From assembly GCA_002413395.1 (NCBI GenBank), contig DHWX01000122.1, positions 1 through 43,163 on the forward strand: a stretch of DNA of 43,163 nt. Reading direction: 5' to 3'. The stretch comes from Polaromonas sp. UBA5171. Lineage in GTDB: Bacteria > Pseudomonadota > Gammaproteobacteria > Burkholderiales > Burkholderiaceae_C. The notes beneath the pieces are model-generated. The model searched no databases. It saw nothing but the letters and a program-made list of their open reading frames with translations, and was not told the origin of the DNA. A program made the translations under genes and the position numbers. Of the stretch, positions 42,263 to 43,163 are shown piece after piece (position 1 is the first letter of the stretch; each line of letters opens with the position of its first letter).

Positions 42263-43163
42263 TCAAACCCGCGCGCCAGCCGCGTTGCTGCCCATGACTT
42301 CAGTGCGGCGCACTTCGGTCCAGTACATCCAGATCAGCGAAACCCAGACCACGCCATACATGAGCATGAAGGCGCTGGAACGGATGCCCGTGAGGTCCAT
42401 CAGCGCGCCGAACATGATCGGCATCATGAAGCCGCCCATGCCGCCTGCCAGCCCGACGATACCGCTAATGGTGCCGATGTTGTGGGAATAGTCGTCGCTG
42501 ATGTACTTGAAGACGCTGGCTTTGCCAAAGGCAAAGGCCACACCCAGGACGGCCATCAATGCAGTGAACATGTAGACGTTCAGGCCGATGTGAAAAGTGC
42601 TCGGGCCGTTGGCTGTCACGATAGAAAAGTCCATCTGCGGGTATGACAGCAGGAACAGGCAGATCCAGCTCACCCACAACACCCACCAGGTCATGCTGTG
42701 TGCACCGTACTTGTCGGACAGGACGCCGCCCAGCGCGCGCAACACGCCGCCTGGCAGCGAAAAACAGGCCGCCAGCAGCGCAGCAACACGAATGTCCAGA
42801 CCATACTCGCCCACGTAGTACTGCACCATCCACAGGCTCAGCGCCACGTAGCCGCCGAAGACAATGCTGTAGTACTGGCAGTACTTGAGCACTTTTGGAT
42901 CTTTCAGCGCCTTGAGCTGGTCGCTGAACTTGACATGACGGGGCACAAGATGAGATGGCTCGCTGTAACTGAACAGCCAGAACAGCACGGCGGTGCCGAG
43001 CATGATGGCCGCATAGACCTTCGGCACCATGGTCCAGCCAAAGGCCACCAGCAGCACCGGCGCCACGAATTTATTCACCGCCGCGCCCGAGTTACCGGCA
43101 CCGAACACACCCATGGCCATGCCTTGTCGCTTCTTGGGAAACCAGCGGGCCACATAGGGTGTG
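42263..43163 (-). CDS. narK1: Nitrate transporter, NarK1 type (partial, 5' end outside the window)
   Basis: The frame is open to the window edge (TPYVARWFPKKRQG at the start), so roughly the first quarter of the gene is missing. The visible 300 residues form a major facilitator protein with the nitrate-signature motifs GVFGAGNSGAAVNKFVAP and GTISGIVGLAGGMGGFMMP. Proteins of this type are thought to act as proton-nitrate symporters that start nitrate respiration. Fusion or pairing of NarK1 with NarK2 is common in denitrifiers. Any promoter of the nar operon lies outside this window. Confidence 0.92.
   Translation of the reverse strand, partial: TPYVARWFPKKRQGMAMGVFGAGNSGAAVNKFVAPVLLVAFGWTMVPKVYAAIMLGTAVLFWLFSYSEPSHLVPRHVKFSDQLKALKDPKVLKYCQYYSIVFGGYVALSLWMVQYYVGEYGLDIRVAALLAACFSLPGGVLRALGGVLSDKYGAHSMTWWVLWVSWICLFLLSYPQMDFSIVTANGPSTFHIGLNVYMFTALMAVLGVAFAFGKASVFKYISDDYSHNIGTISGIVGLAGGMGGFMMPIMFGALMDLTGIRSSAFMLMYGVVWVSLIWMYWTEVRRTEVMGSNAAGARV

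Overview
The window looks like chromosomal DNA from a denitrifying betaproteobacterium of the Burkholderiales, probably Comamonadaceae (Rhodoferax/Polaromonas/Acidovorax-like). This is an inference from the GC-rich coding style, the proteobacterial-type GshA, the Tat-type (clade I) NosZ with a nosRZDFYL order, the narK1K2GHJI-parvulin order, and the DUF1631 and TopB-SWIB proteins. No rRNA, tRNA, CRISPR array, insertion sequence or prophage was seen.

Layout. (1) 1-5.5 kb: housekeeping genes. A topoisomerase III with a C-terminal SWIB domain (minus strand, broken by one extra base) is divergent from a SET-domain lysine methyltransferase, followed by birA and a small membrane-anchored protein. 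(2) 5.7-16.7 kb: the nitrous-oxide reductase locus. nosR-nosZ-nosD-nosF-nosY-nosL runs on the minus strand and is followed within 10 bp by two small genes, one resembling TumE-family toxins. Divergent from nosR are a c-type cytochrome lipoprotein and an ApbE/NosX flavin transferase, behind an FNR/NNR-type promoter. (3) 16.9-28 kb: ordinary genes: a secreted hypothetical protein, a large DUF1631 protein with a C12 tract, a spermidine-synthase-like protein, gshB, kup, gshA, proA and a small hypothetical gene. (4) 28-32.4 kb: a tightly overlapping operon of class II (B12-dependent) ribonucleotide reductase nrdJ, nnrS and a nitroreductase. (5) 32.9-43.2 kb: the respiratory nitrate reductase operon narK1 (cut by the window edge)-narK2-narG-narH-narJ-narI-ppiC, with narG split by one extra base.

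Together the genes support anaerobic growth on nitrogen oxides. Nitrate enters through NarK1/NarK2 and is reduced by membrane-bound NarGHI, matured by NarJ. N2O is reduced in the periplasm by NosZ, with NosR as electron donor, NosDFY/NosL supplying sulfur and copper, and an ApbE enzyme flavinylating NosR. NnrS belongs to a nitric-oxide-response family, and NrdJ makes deoxynucleotides without oxygen. No nitrite or nitric oxide reductase gene (nirS/nirK, norB) lies in this window.

The most notable points are the two single-base frameshifts in topB and narG, whose repaired sequences both read GGCAGTGGT; the toxin-like pair fused to the tail of the nos operon; the SWIB/SET neighbours that both carry lysine-rich tails; and the nrdJ-nnrS-nitroreductase operon.
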